A DNA stretch of 64,000 nt, taken from positions 51,052,207 to 51,116,206 of the forward strand of contig NC_080078.1 in the NCBI RefSeq assembly GCF_949987535.1, written 5' to 3'. The first letter of the stretch is position 1, and every line of letters begins with the position of its first letter. A program made the position numbers and the translations under genes. Positions 34,132 to 44,088 of the stretch are shown piece after piece. Origin of the DNA: Balaenoptera acutorostrata (Eukaryota; Chordata; Mammalia; Artiodactyla; Balaenopteridae). Below the pieces are notes generated by a model, which saw nothing but the letters and a program-made list of their open reading frames with translations, had not been told where the DNA came from and made no database searches.

Positions 34132-34149
34132 GGGGGGTAGGGTGGGGGG
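34132..34149 (+). other. G-quadruplex-capable G runs
   Basis: Runs of 6, 3 and 6 G separated by TA and T can supply four GGG tracts. Confidence 0.6.
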
Positions 34150-34284
34150 TGATTTATGTTCATCTCTTTCTTGTGTGCTCTAATTTATGTGCAAAATGGC
34201 ACCTAGGAAAGCTTGTGACATATAATCCTTTAGTTAATTTATAGGCATGTATTATTATGTGTGTATTTTATGGTGTCTTTCGTG

Positions 34285-34500
34285 GTACAGAAGTTTAAAA
34301 ACCTTTATTGCAAAACGTAACGTACACAGAGAAAATGATACACAGCTCAGTGAGTTATCACAGAGCAAACACTCATGGAACCACCCTCTAGGTCAAGAAA
34401 CAGATGCTGTCAGCTCCCCTGTCCCACCTCTGAGCCTGTCCCCTCCTGACCCTGTAAAGGTAAACCAGTCTTCTGACTAAGCTAACCACTTCCTTTCCTT
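34285..34500. mobile_element. ancient L1-type 3' UTR-like fragment
   Basis: 'cagctcagtgagttatcaca', 'gagcaaacactcatggaacc', 'ctaggtcaagaaacagatgc' and 'cttctgactaagctaaccac' resemble an old L1M-type repeat. The SINE at 34.52 kb landed at its edge. Family and strand are uncertain. Confidence 0.5.
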
Positions 34501-34523
34501 TTTGTTTTAAAGAAAGACTGGTA

Positions 34524-34815
34524 GGGGCTTCCCTGGTGGCGCAGTGGTTGAGAATCTGCCTGCCAATGCAGGGGACACGGGTTCGAGCCCTGGTCTAGGA
34601 AGATCCCACATGCCGCAGAGCAACTAGGCCCATGAGCCACAATTACTGATCCTGCACGTCTGGAGCCTGTGCTCCGCAACAAGAGAGGCCACGATAGTGA
34701 GAGGCCCGCGCACCCTGATGAAGAGCGGCCCCCGCTCGCCGCAACTAAAGAAAGCCCTCACACAGAAACGAAGACCCAACACAGCCATAAATAAATAAAA
34801 AAAAAAAAAAAAAAA
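34524..34815 (+). mobile_element. full-length CHR-type SINE, plus strand
   Basis: The tRNA head has an A box (tggcgcagtgg, 34537-34547) and an exact B box (ggttcgagccc, 34580-34590). The body is complete and ends in about 20 A. The TSD aaagactggta lies at 34513-34523 and 34816-34826. Confidence 0.97.
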
Positions 34816-34934
34816 AAAGACTGGTAAAGGGACCCCCATGGACTCACCATCACTCAGTTATAACAATTATCAATGGCAGGCGAAGCGTGTCTCCTGAAAC
34901 CCTCATTCCCCCCTCCCTTACCCAGCTAAGCTAC

Positions 34935-35075
34935 TTAATTAATTAATTTACTTGTACTGAGATAGAATCTATATGAGGTGAAATACACAGGTCTAAGGTA
35001 TACAGCTCCAGGAGCTTTGACAATTGCTTATATGTGTACAAACCGATATAAAGGTTGAGCATTACAAGTTTGTTT
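34935..35075. mobile_element. ancient L1-type 3' UTR-like fragment
   Basis: 'tgtactgagatagaatctat', 'ctaaggtatacagctccagg' and 'agctttgacaattgcttata' resemble the same old repeat group as 34285-34500. Confidence 0.45.
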
Positions 35076-35773
35076 TGCATATGTGCAAGCTTTCTTTACT
35101 AACTAGGAGCTCAGAAACATGACATGTGATTTCGGTCCCCCTCTGTGCACACATGAAAGTCCCCACACAGCAGGCTGGCAGCCAGAGGAAGCCCCCAAAG
35201 GATGCTTATATTGATCTTTGTAAACCTTTCCTAAATGCAGACTGTTATCAGCTACCCACTCCTCTACCCTGCCCCCCACCTTTTCCTTCTGTCGGCAGAA
35301 TAGTTTGTTATGGATTGGTGATAAAAATCAGTGTCCACTGAAAGACACGTCAAGACCACCGCCATGCGAGGCCTTCAAAGCGTACCAGGCCACATTATGC
35401 CACAGTGTGAAGGATGTGCCTGTCAGGGGGCTCGCAGCCAAGGTCCCCCAGCTCACTTCTCCTGTTTCCCATGAGTGCAAGGGTGATCCACCCTAATCCA
35501 CCAGAAGGCTCTGCTCTTCGCCCTTTCCTGGGTGATGGATCGTGGAGGGTTTGTAGTGAGTAGGCTCAGGAAGATAGGGAATTGGAGGACAGTAGGCAGA
35601 GTTTTTGGTTAGCAGCTCCCTTCGGTGATACCTTCAGGGACGAGGTTTTCTCCACTGATCTTGACCCACCTCTTCTGCATCTGCGTCCCTCCCTTTTCCC
35701 TGCGTCACTTGTAGGGCTGTCTCTCTCGGGTCCTGGGTAATGACGAGCTATAAACACCTTCATCCTCACCAGT
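35076..35773. other. unassigned sequence
   Basis: GC-moderate, with ORFs of 63-71 codons and no recognised similarity. Confidence 0.45.
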
Positions 35774-35787
35774 CACAGGACACTTTT

Positions 35788-36124
35788 TTTTTTTTTAAAT
35801 ATATATGTTTACCTACTTTTCTTTTTTTATTAATTAATTAATTTATTTATTTATTTATTTTTGACTGTGTTGGGTCTTCGTTGCTGTGCGAGGGCTTTCT
35901 CTAGTTGCGGCGAGCAGGGGCCACTCTTCATCGCGGTGCGCGGGCCTCTCACTGTCACGGCCTCTCTTGTTGCGGAGCACAGGCTCCAGACACGCAGGCT
36001 CAGTAGTTGTGGCTCTTGGGCCTAGTTGCTCCGCGGCATGTGGGATCTTCCCAGACCGGGGCTCGAACCCGTGTCCCCTGCATTGGCAGGCAGATTCTCA
36101 ACCACTGCACCACCAGGGAAGCCC
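35788..36124 (-). mobile_element. full-length CHR-type SINE, minus strand
   Basis: The head is at the right ('accagggaagcccc') and the B box reverse complement 'gggctcgaaccc' is exact. The long A/T-rich tail at 35788-35862 includes a segment (35798-35827) that departs from pure AAAT repeats. The TSD cacaggacactttt / cacaggacattttt lies at 35774-35787 and 36125-36138. Confidence 0.94.
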
Positions 36125-36138
36125 CACAGGACATTTTT

Positions 36139-36924
36139 GACGGCAAAATGTCTTCATTTCATATTCCTCCAGAGCCCTTGTAACATAATTTATGTATGGC
36201 TAATATTCAACATCTATTTGCTAATAAATTATGTTTACAAATGAGTCAGAATACCATGACTTCATGATATAGTTTCACATCATGATGTGATTATACTTAG
36301 ACATTAACTGTATATTTTGCATGCTCGACACTATTTTATTAATTACCATCCTTGTCTTAGTGTAAAAAAAACAGCAACAACAAAAAAAATGAAAAAACAA
36401 ACAAAAAAAACCCCAAAACTTTGGCATTTTCCAAAGTATCTCTAACACCTGTGTTTAAATTTTCTTTGGTTTTTTTTTCCCGCTTTGGTTTTCTTGGTAT
36501 AGTTTAGGTCAGCCCAACAGTATCTGCTTTACCCAGAGGCCTATATAAAACCACTGCTGCAAGAAAACAAAAGTATGGTTTTCAAAACTGTCCTGTGTTA
36601 CTCACAAGTAAGAATGATAGATCCTCACTAGACAATGACATTAATTAATAACCAAAAATACTGTTACATGTACAGGCAGGTTTCCAGTGGGCCTGAATAT
36701 AACAGAAGACCTACGATAAATAATTTACAGTTCTAAAACTCTCTGAGTCTAAATTTTCCACATGGAGGTTTTGGTGTTATTGCCTTCCTTTGTGCTAATG
36801 ATTTTTTACAACAGGAAAATAGAGATAAAAGACGTACAACAAGTAGGGCTTTGATCAGCATTTCCACAATTCAGAAACATAGCTTTATGTGGCCCGACCA
36901 CATGGATGCCAGCTAAAGTCCTGT
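36139..36924. other. unassigned sequence with A-rich patch
   Basis: An A-rich, C-interrupted low-complexity patch lies at 36365-36415. Nothing else is recognised. Confidence 0.4.
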
Positions 36925-37085
36925 TTCCCAAACTCCACCGAGCAGGGGAATCCTTGAGGATCTTATGAAAATGCAGACTCTGATTCAGAATGTCTGGGGT
37001 AGGGGGCAAGATGCTGCATTTTTAACCAGCTCCCAAGTGAGGCCAAAGCTATGGTCCATGGTCTACACTTTGAGTAATAAAGAGT
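36925..37085. mobile_element. MER5-like hAT DNA transposon fossil
   Basis: 'ttatgaaaatgcagactctg', 'attcagaatgtctggggtag' and 'gatgctgcatttttaaccag' are the MER5A core, and 'ggtctacactttgagtaat' is its far end. Confidence 0.72.
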
Positions 37086-37717
37086 TAAAGTTCCCTCCCA
37101 GTGCTAGAATTTTTCAGGTAGTGAACTGGAGTGGGAAAGAGGAGATTGGAGAAAGGGTGGGGGGGGAGGATTGTTTAGGGTGAAGGTAAATTGCTGTTTT
37201 GTTTCCTGCAGTAACTTCTGCAGCCTTTCATGGGAAAGTGAGTTCAAGGTATGGGATTCCTGCCTTTTAAGCACTGTCTCTGGGACATAAAATGTCCCAT
37301 GTGAATATTCAAAGACTGGCCCAGAGTTTTGCTCTCTTGACTCTCATGGAAATTAACTATGGTCTTGCCAGTTTATGCTTTGAAAAAAAAGCATCTCTCT
37401 TTATTTTTGTGGGAACCTGCATCCCATAATAACAGTGATTCTCAGTGGGAGCAACATGAAAGCAAATTAACCCTTCAAATTACAAGGAGCAGAAGGCAGT
37501 AAATCCATCCTGGTCTGAAGCAGCATCCCTTTCTCCTTTTCACGCAGCACAGAGCTCCTTTTAAGGCAAGGAGATAATTGTCCGTTGGCAGGTGAAGACC
37601 GGTGGGTCCCACTTCTAAGAGACTTGAATCTCTCCACATGGCTGTTATTGACCAAAATAAGGTCAGATGGAGGGATATTGACTGGGGGATAAAAGACTCG
37701 CCATGTAAAGAAAAAAA
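37086..37717. other. unassigned sequence
   Basis: It includes a G-rich run at 37155-37169. No repeat or gene is recognised. Confidence 0.4.
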
Positions 37718-37935
37718 GGAATTAACTTTTGTTAAGCACATAGTTTGTTCCAGACCCTCTATGTATAGTATGTCATTTAAGTTTCACTCACTCCTTGTGA
37801 GGTAGGAACTATTTTCCTTAGTTTCTCAGTGAGGAAGTTGAGATCTATTGAAGTTCAGTCCATTGCTCATGGTTCCACATTAATTACGTGGCAGAGCCTG
37901 GGAATATGAACTCAGTGCTCTGTGATTCCAGAAGT
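37718..37935 (-). mobile_element. MIR SINE, minus strand
   Basis: 'ccttgtgaggtaggaactat', 'tttctcagtgaggaagttga' and 'ttacgtggcagagcctggga' follow the reverse MIR consensus. Confidence 0.72.
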
Positions 37936-38304
37936 ATTGGAATTGTTTCCCAGATTCCTAGACTGATCTGCTAATTTGTAGGCAGAGCCACTCCTTGTAT
38001 GCTATGCCTGGCACCCAGGCCCTCAAGCATTAATCGTTGCAAAAATGTACAAGCACATTCATATCACTTAAATTCATAGAGCCCAGCAAGAAACCAAATT
38101 ATTTTTAATGTCTGTTTCCCATGTCAGACAGGGACATATAGTACAAATAAATGTGCGTGGGGATTTATGATCAAAGCAGATAGTGATGCATGTGGATTAG
38201 ACCTTCCTGTCCTCTTTAAAGGCTCACTCAGTGGTTTTCCTTTAACTCCTTGAAAGTTCAGAGGGGCTGACTTCCCCCCACCCCCAAAATCAGGGCCAGA
38301 GTAC
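37936..38304. other. unassigned sequence
   Basis: Nothing is recognised. Confidence 0.45.
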
Positions 38305-38317
38305 AAGGAGCTGGACA

Positions 38318-38452
38318 GGACTTCCCTGGCAGTCCAGTGGTTAAGACTCTGTGCTCCCACTGCAGGGGGCATGGGTTCCATCCATCCCTGGATCCGTGGT
38401 CAGGGAACTAAGATCCCACATGCCATGCTGCGCAGCCAGAAAAAAAAAAAAA
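38318..38452 (+). mobile_element. short CHR-type SINE, plus strand
   Basis: 'gacttccctggcagtccagt', a degenerate B box and 'ctaagatcccacatgccatg' are followed by an A tail, without the long body. The TSD aaggagctggaca is perfect at 38305-38317 and 38453-38465. A small 'ccatccatccc' duplication disrupts the B box region. Confidence 0.95.
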
Positions 38453-38465
38453 AAGGAGCTGGACA

Positions 38466-40665
38466 AAAGTTACCAGTTCTCAGGTGCCATAATCTTTTAT
38501 AAGAGCAGCTTCCATAGGTTTCCTTGCAGCAAAAGAGAAAAAGAAAAGCTGCACATGAGTCCAGGGCAGGGATATGGGCTTCAGTTATCATTACGCAGAC
38601 ACCAGGAGGGTCCCTGCCTGACCTGGACCCGACAGGAAGAACAATAAATAAAAAAACAAGTCACCTTTCTATGACCCAGAAGTATTAGAAAACAGCATGG
38701 AATTTGCCTTCTGCAATAAGAAATGAGGTCAATGTCCCTAGTTTGTTGATCCTGGTATGGATTTGTCTCATTGGAATCTCTAATGATGTCCTTGCCCTGG
38801 ACGATGAAAGGAAATAAAACTTCTAGATGAACAAGCTAGGAAAACACACACACACACACATACACACACACACACACACATGCATGGACACACAAACACA
38901 CAGAAACAACAGAAAACCAGTGCCACCAGTCCCATAAGGAGTGACGAATCAGAATTTTCAAGCAGTATTTTGGCAATAATGCTAAAACAGATAGTCCAAT
39001 GTCCTCATGTGTTCAGTTGCATTTTTCACATCCACCAAAGAAAATGACTTAAAATGTTTGAAGAAAGCAACTATCTTAAAAACATTGAACTTATTTTCTA
39101 AAACAAGGGGTATGGATGTCCTTAGAAACAAAGATCTGAGGTGTTTGAAAGATAAGTCTCATGAAAAGAAAGGTATGTCTCATGAGTTTATCTTCACCCA
39201 GTAGCACTTAGTAGCCCCCTGATTTCTGGTTGTGGGATTTAAGAAAGAAGAGTCAAAAAATGCTTGCTCTGAAAACAAGATTGGGTCAATAGGGAAAGAG
39301 CCAGTGCCATCATAAAAAAGAAAATTCCCAAACATTAAAGATATATTCTATTGTCCTAGTGACCAATCAAAATAAACAGACCATCATGTGTTGGTAGAAA
39401 GACCACTTTTGTTTATCTCTGCCTTCTTAGTGTGGGGTATCTCAGTCTCTCTTCTTCCCTTCCGTCCTTTTCCACTCTCACCCACAAGAATATATTCATT
39501 TTTTAATACTATATTTATTTTTGTTAACATGGTGCTCCAGAAGTAGAAGCATTTGAGAATATATGGTCTCTAAGCTTAACATCTATCTGCCATAGGATGA
39601 AGATACCCAGTGGACACATGGATGCCCTGGGATGTCAGGCTCCCCACATGTAAAAACTGAAGATAGATAGGCCTGTATTTTGTTTAGCGTGGAAGTTTTA
39701 TCAATATAAATGCTGGCTCAAGTCTCAGAAAAGCAAATACCGCCATCACTGTTTATTTTGATAGGTTGTCACTACCACAATAGAAGAGATCTTCCACGCT
39801 TTGCAGTTTTCTTTTTACAAACGCTCCAACTCTTTCCTATTGACTCTGTCCTTTGGTTTTCCTAGCAAGCATTTCTTGGCTCTTCTCTCCTAAATCCCAC
39901 AAAATGATTTCCTATAGAAAGCGAGATTTTTGAATATCAGCATAAGAATGAAGCGCTGTAATATTTTATTTTGCTTTACATTCTAAACTTCGATAGGAGA
40001 GAATACACGGAGGGGCAGCCGGGAGTGGGGAGTCACTTAGCTCCTCCCATAATCTCTTAAAGTCACCCCAGTTAAACACAATCTAGGTAAGAATAGTGTG
40101 TTCACCAGGCAACGGCAACTTCAAGCCACTGGGAGCAAGAATGCATTTGACCATGTTGAGACAGTTCATTGGTTTTGCATGGGCAACTCGGGGGTCAGGG
40201 GCTCCTGCTGCACTGTTTCCCCACCCCCGGGAGGACAGAGGATCTCAGAGCAGGAGAGGATGAGCCTCCAGTAAATGAGATAGAGCCAAAAGCATGGAGG
40301 CAAATTGTAGAAAGAGAAATGAGCCAGGGGAGTGAGGACCAGAGAGCTCATCTGGACCTGAAGAAAGTGAGCAAGTTCTGAAAGGCACCAAAACTGCAAT
40401 CCAAAAACAACCACCTTAAAAATGCATCTGGAATTTTTTTCCAATGGAAACATTTAATGGTATATCATAATCTTCCATTTTAGCTTATCATACCCGACTG
40501 AGGCTGGTAGGGGAAGATTTGATAAAGAAAACCCAACAGAATATTATATATGGTATTTCAGTGGAATAGGGTAATAAACTTTTTATGCAAAAGCATCAAG
40601 AGGGAGCTTAATTATGACATATGCTGCATCTTCTTTGATTCATTACATTTGCAAAATAACTTTAC
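38466..40665. other. unassigned region with a (CA)n tract
   Basis: About 2.2 kb, mostly without nameable repeats. The (CA)n at 38842-38900 is listed separately. The 39.95-40.40 kb part is more GC-balanced and has overlapping unsupported ORFs. Confidence 0.4.
38842..38900. repeat. (CA)n microsatellite
   Basis: CA units with one T interruption near 38861, followed by imperfect CA-rich sequence. Probably length-polymorphic. Confidence 0.95.
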
Positions 40666-40678
40666 ATTTAAAAATATA

Positions 40679-40964
40679 GGGCTTTCCTGGTGGCGCAGTG
40701 GTTGGGAGTCCGCCTGCCAATGCAGGGGACACGGGTTCGAGCCCTGGTCTGGGAGGATCCCACGTGCCGCGGAGCAACTAGGCCCGTGTGCCACAACTGC
40801 TGAGCCTGCGCGTCTGGAGCCTGTGCTCCGCCACGGGAGAGGCCGCGATAGTGAGAGGCCCGTGCACCGCGATGAGGAGTGGCCCCCGCTTGCCGCAACT
40901 GGAGAAAGCCCTCGCACAGAAACGAAGACCCAACACAGCCAAAAATAAATAAATAAATAAATTT
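40679..40964 (+). mobile_element. full-length CHR-type SINE, plus strand
   Basis: A box 'tggcgcagtgg' and B box 'ggttcgagccc' are intact, and the body is complete with the usual 'gacccaacacagcc' end and AAAT tail. An A/T-rich TSD atttaaaaatata (40666-40678) matches 40965-40978 with one extra A. The ORFs of 101-132 codons on both strands are SINE translations. Confidence 0.95.
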
Positions 40965-40978
40965 ATTTAAAAAATATA

Positions 40979-41609
40979 TATATAGTATATACACAATTTC
41001 TTCTAAAAATGGTTTTTAGGTTTTAGTTTTCAAGCAAGCACAAGTAAGTTACTTCATATAAAGTGTGAATGAACCCGAACTACGGCTGCTGTCTTTGAAG
41101 AGCATCTACAGTAAAGCTTTCTGAAAGGCAGAGCAGGTGGGCTGCTAAGTTAGGACCCTAAGCAGATAGACTCCAATCAAAATGTCATCTTAGAGATGCA
41201 ATATTAGAAATGTCAGAAGAAGAAGCAATCAATTTTAGGACTACTTTCAAAACAAGTGCTTTAGAAAATTTACTGATTCTCAAATTTCTGAATAATTCTT
41301 CCAAATAAATAGTTGGATAAAACAACATTCACAGCTAATTGAAATTTGAGGATTGCTTAATATAAAAGTGTGTTATATACTATAACTCCTTTGGTTTCCT
41401 AGAGCACTTTTACCTATATTGGTTCATTTATTCTTCAGAACTACTCTATGGGTGTGTGTGTATGTGTGTGTGTGTGTGTGTGTATGTGTGTATGAGGCAG
41501 GGCCTCCTTTTGAGAAATGTTATTGCATTTCTTCTCATGTCCCCAGATCGTTTTTTTCCCACAATGGATAATGAGTCTTCCCACATGAGGTATAACATAA
41601 GACATCACC
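40979..41609. other. unassigned sequence
   Basis: Nothing is recognised except the (TG)n at its right. Confidence 0.4.
41452..41493. repeat. (TG)n microsatellite
   Basis: TG units with two A interruptions (tatg). Confidence 0.93.
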
Positions 41610-41795
41610 TGGCCCGGTGGTTCCCAAAACTTTCTGCCTATTGAAATCACCTGGGAAACTTCAAAAAAGATGGTGTCTCTGCCTTGCCCCAGAAATTGTG
41701 ATTTATTGGTCTGGATGTGGCATAGGCTTTGGGATTTTTAAAAGATTCCTAGGTCATTCTAATATGCAGACAAACCCAGGAGTGAACAGCCTAGA
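41610..41795. mobile_element. MER5-like hAT DNA transposon fossil
   Basis: 'cggtggttcccaaaactttc', 'attgaaatcacctgggaaac', 'gccttgccccagaaattgtg' and 'gattcctaggtcattctaat' match the MER5 consensus nearly end to end. Confidence 0.78.
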
Positions 41796-42049
41796 CTCTT
41801 TGGATCTCATTTTCTTCACCTGTAAAGTGGACATGTGGGTGTTGAAAGGGCTTGAGGGTGTAGAGTAATAATCATAGCACTTCCTGAAGTAGGTTCTTAG
41901 GAATGCCCATCTTCTCTGATCCTTGTGAAAAACCAAAAAAGATTCTCTGATAAAATCACTTTGAGAATCCATGTGTAAAGTACATTGGTTGAATGAATAG
42001 TAATTGTATTAATGAGTGAACCAATCAATCTATCAACCCAGAATTGAGA

Positions 42050-42215
42050 ATGCCAGTTCAAGTTCTCCCTTCACCACCCACTAGCTATGAATCACTGGAC
42101 ACCACTTACCTCACCAGGACTCAGTTTCCTCATCTGTCAATAAAAGGGTTGACCAGATCTCCAGTGAGATGTCCTATTCTTCAAACATTCCATGACCCTA
42201 TGACCAGAAGATCTC
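42050..42215 (+). mobile_element. MIR SINE, plus strand
   Basis: 'cttcaccacccactagctat', 'ctcaccaggactcagtttcc', 'tcatctgtcaataaaagggt' follow the MIR core. Confidence 0.72.
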
Positions 42216-42954
42216 TGGGATCCCTTTTGTTTTAGGATTCCATGAGTCAAAGGGAACCAATGATCTTATCTAACTCTCTCAAGACTACAGAACTGGGGGA
42301 GGATGCTTAATTGGTCTAATTTTACAATGAATCATCATTAGGCCCCGAGGCAATATAGCTGCAGACTGTGATTCTTCTCTCTAGTGGTTAAGGCTCATTT
42401 TATTCCTAAAAGCTTTTTAAAATATTATCTTCCTTACTCCTTCAAATAAAGACAGCAGAGCCTCAGACAGGCTGATTCATAGCTACTATTTCTCAGACTC
42501 ATAACTACAGATGACAATCAACACAGGCTTTCCTTTGCTTTCAGCTTTCTTTCTGCCAGCAGACTGTCTGGACCTTGCCCGGGCTATCTCTGGGCATTCA
42601 TGAATGCAGCATTCACCCCGCTGGAAATCCAAAGTGACTAACGGGTGGACAATTTGGGCTGCCTGCAGTCGCATGTAATGTCCTCTTATGCCATCTATCC
42701 CCTTTCCCTCATTTAGCCCGGAAATGGGAAAAGCACATAAAATGCAGCAAGGCCAGTAGGAATTTAGTGACAGTGAGGAGATGAAGTACGAAAGTCTGGC
42801 TGGTCCTATACACCATCTGTGTATTGATGGCTCACCAGTTTGAGTGAGAAGTATTTCCTCTGAGCTGACATTTTCATGCAGTCTTGCAAATCATTAAAAT
42901 ACCTATAAGTTAATCAGTTATTCTGAGAATAAAGGATTGCCCTGGATGCTTTAG
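42216..42954. other. unassigned sequence
   Basis: Nothing is recognised. Confidence 0.45.
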
Positions 42955-43150
42955 ATCAGCAATTGGCAAACTATAGCTCACTGGCTGAATTAAGACCACA
43001 GACTGTTTTTGTAAATAAAGTTTTATTAGAACACAGCCCCACTCATTTGTTTACACATGGTTTATAGCTGTTTTTGCTCTAAAATGGCAGGTGAGTAGTT
43101 GCAACAGAGACTATGGATTGCAGAGCCTAAAATATTTACTATCTGACTAC
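42955..43150 (-). mobile_element. hAT/Charlie-type DNA transposon fossil, opposite to the copy at 62.2 kb
   Basis: 'cagcaattggcaaactatag', 'tttttgtaaataaagtttta', 'gagtagttgcaacagagact' and 'gcctaaaatatttactatct' are the reverse complement of the motif series at 62186-62515. The strand is given relative to that copy. It is a non-autonomous, short internally deleted form. Confidence 0.7.
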
Positions 43151-43717
43151 TTCCTATTGTAGATTTCATACACGTTATTTGATATGAACGTATTTTTTCA
43201 TTTACTCATTCGTTTCTTTCTTCCTTTATTTAATCAGTCATTTCCTAGATATTTAATAGTCAAAGCAATGAAATAAACACTGTAAGGAATATAAAAAAGC
43301 AAAAAATAATTTCCTGTCCTTTCAAAACGTACCTGGACATCAATGGTCATCTTGTTGCAATCACTTATGTACAAAATCTTTAGAAGCTTTCTCTTGCATA
43401 CAGTCTTACACACCTGGCCTTCAGGAGGAAAAGAAAAGTATGCACATGACCTGCCCATATTCTCCACCTTATTAAGTCAGTCATAATATATACAAATTAT
43501 AGAAAAATATAAATATATACAAATTATAAAATCATGCAATCTAAAGTTAAAGGGGACCATTATTTCTAGTCCATCCTCTCTAGTCAATGGCATGAAACTA
43601 GAGTTGATAATAAATCTAAGTTGTATAATATGTAGGAATTTTGGCTCTTACGCTATCATTATAAGATAAACATATATATGCATATGCACATATAAACACC
43701 CCATAATACATAAGTAT
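43151..43717. other. unassigned AT-rich sequence
   Basis: No family could be named. Confidence 0.4.
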
Positions 43718-43732
43718 TCGTGGTATATTTCT

Positions 43733-44073
43733 TTTTTTAATTAATTAATTAATTTATTTATTTTTGTCTGCGTTGGGTCTTTGTTGATGCGCGTGGGCTT
43801 TCTCTAGTTGCGGTGAGCAGGGCTACTCTTCGTTGCGATGTGCGGGCTTCTCATTGCAGTGGTTTCTCTTTGTTGCAGAGCACGGGCTCTAGGTGCACGG
43901 GCTTCAGTAGTTGTGGCACGTGGCCTCAGTAGTTATGGCTTGCAGGCTCAGTAGTTGTGGCACATGGGCTTAGTTGCTCTGTGGCATGTGGGATCTTCTG
44001 GGACCAGGGCTCGAACCCATGTCCCCTGCATTGGCAGGCGGATTCTTAACCACTGTGCCACCAGGGAAGTCCC
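43733..44073 (-). mobile_element. long-form CHR-type SINE, minus strand
   Basis: The head lies at the right edge ('ccaccagggaagtccc') with the B box reverse complement 'gggctcgaaccc'. The middle has three 'cagtagttgtggc'-type repeats as in the copy at 16.6 kb, and the tail is at the left. A perfect 15-bp TSD tcgtggtatatttct lies at 43718-43732 and 44074-44088. Confidence 0.95.
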
Positions 44074-44088
44074 TCGTGGTATATTTCT

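Noticed and set aside
40550..40994. 132- and 108-codon ORFs
   Set aside because: They are SINE-derived on both strands.
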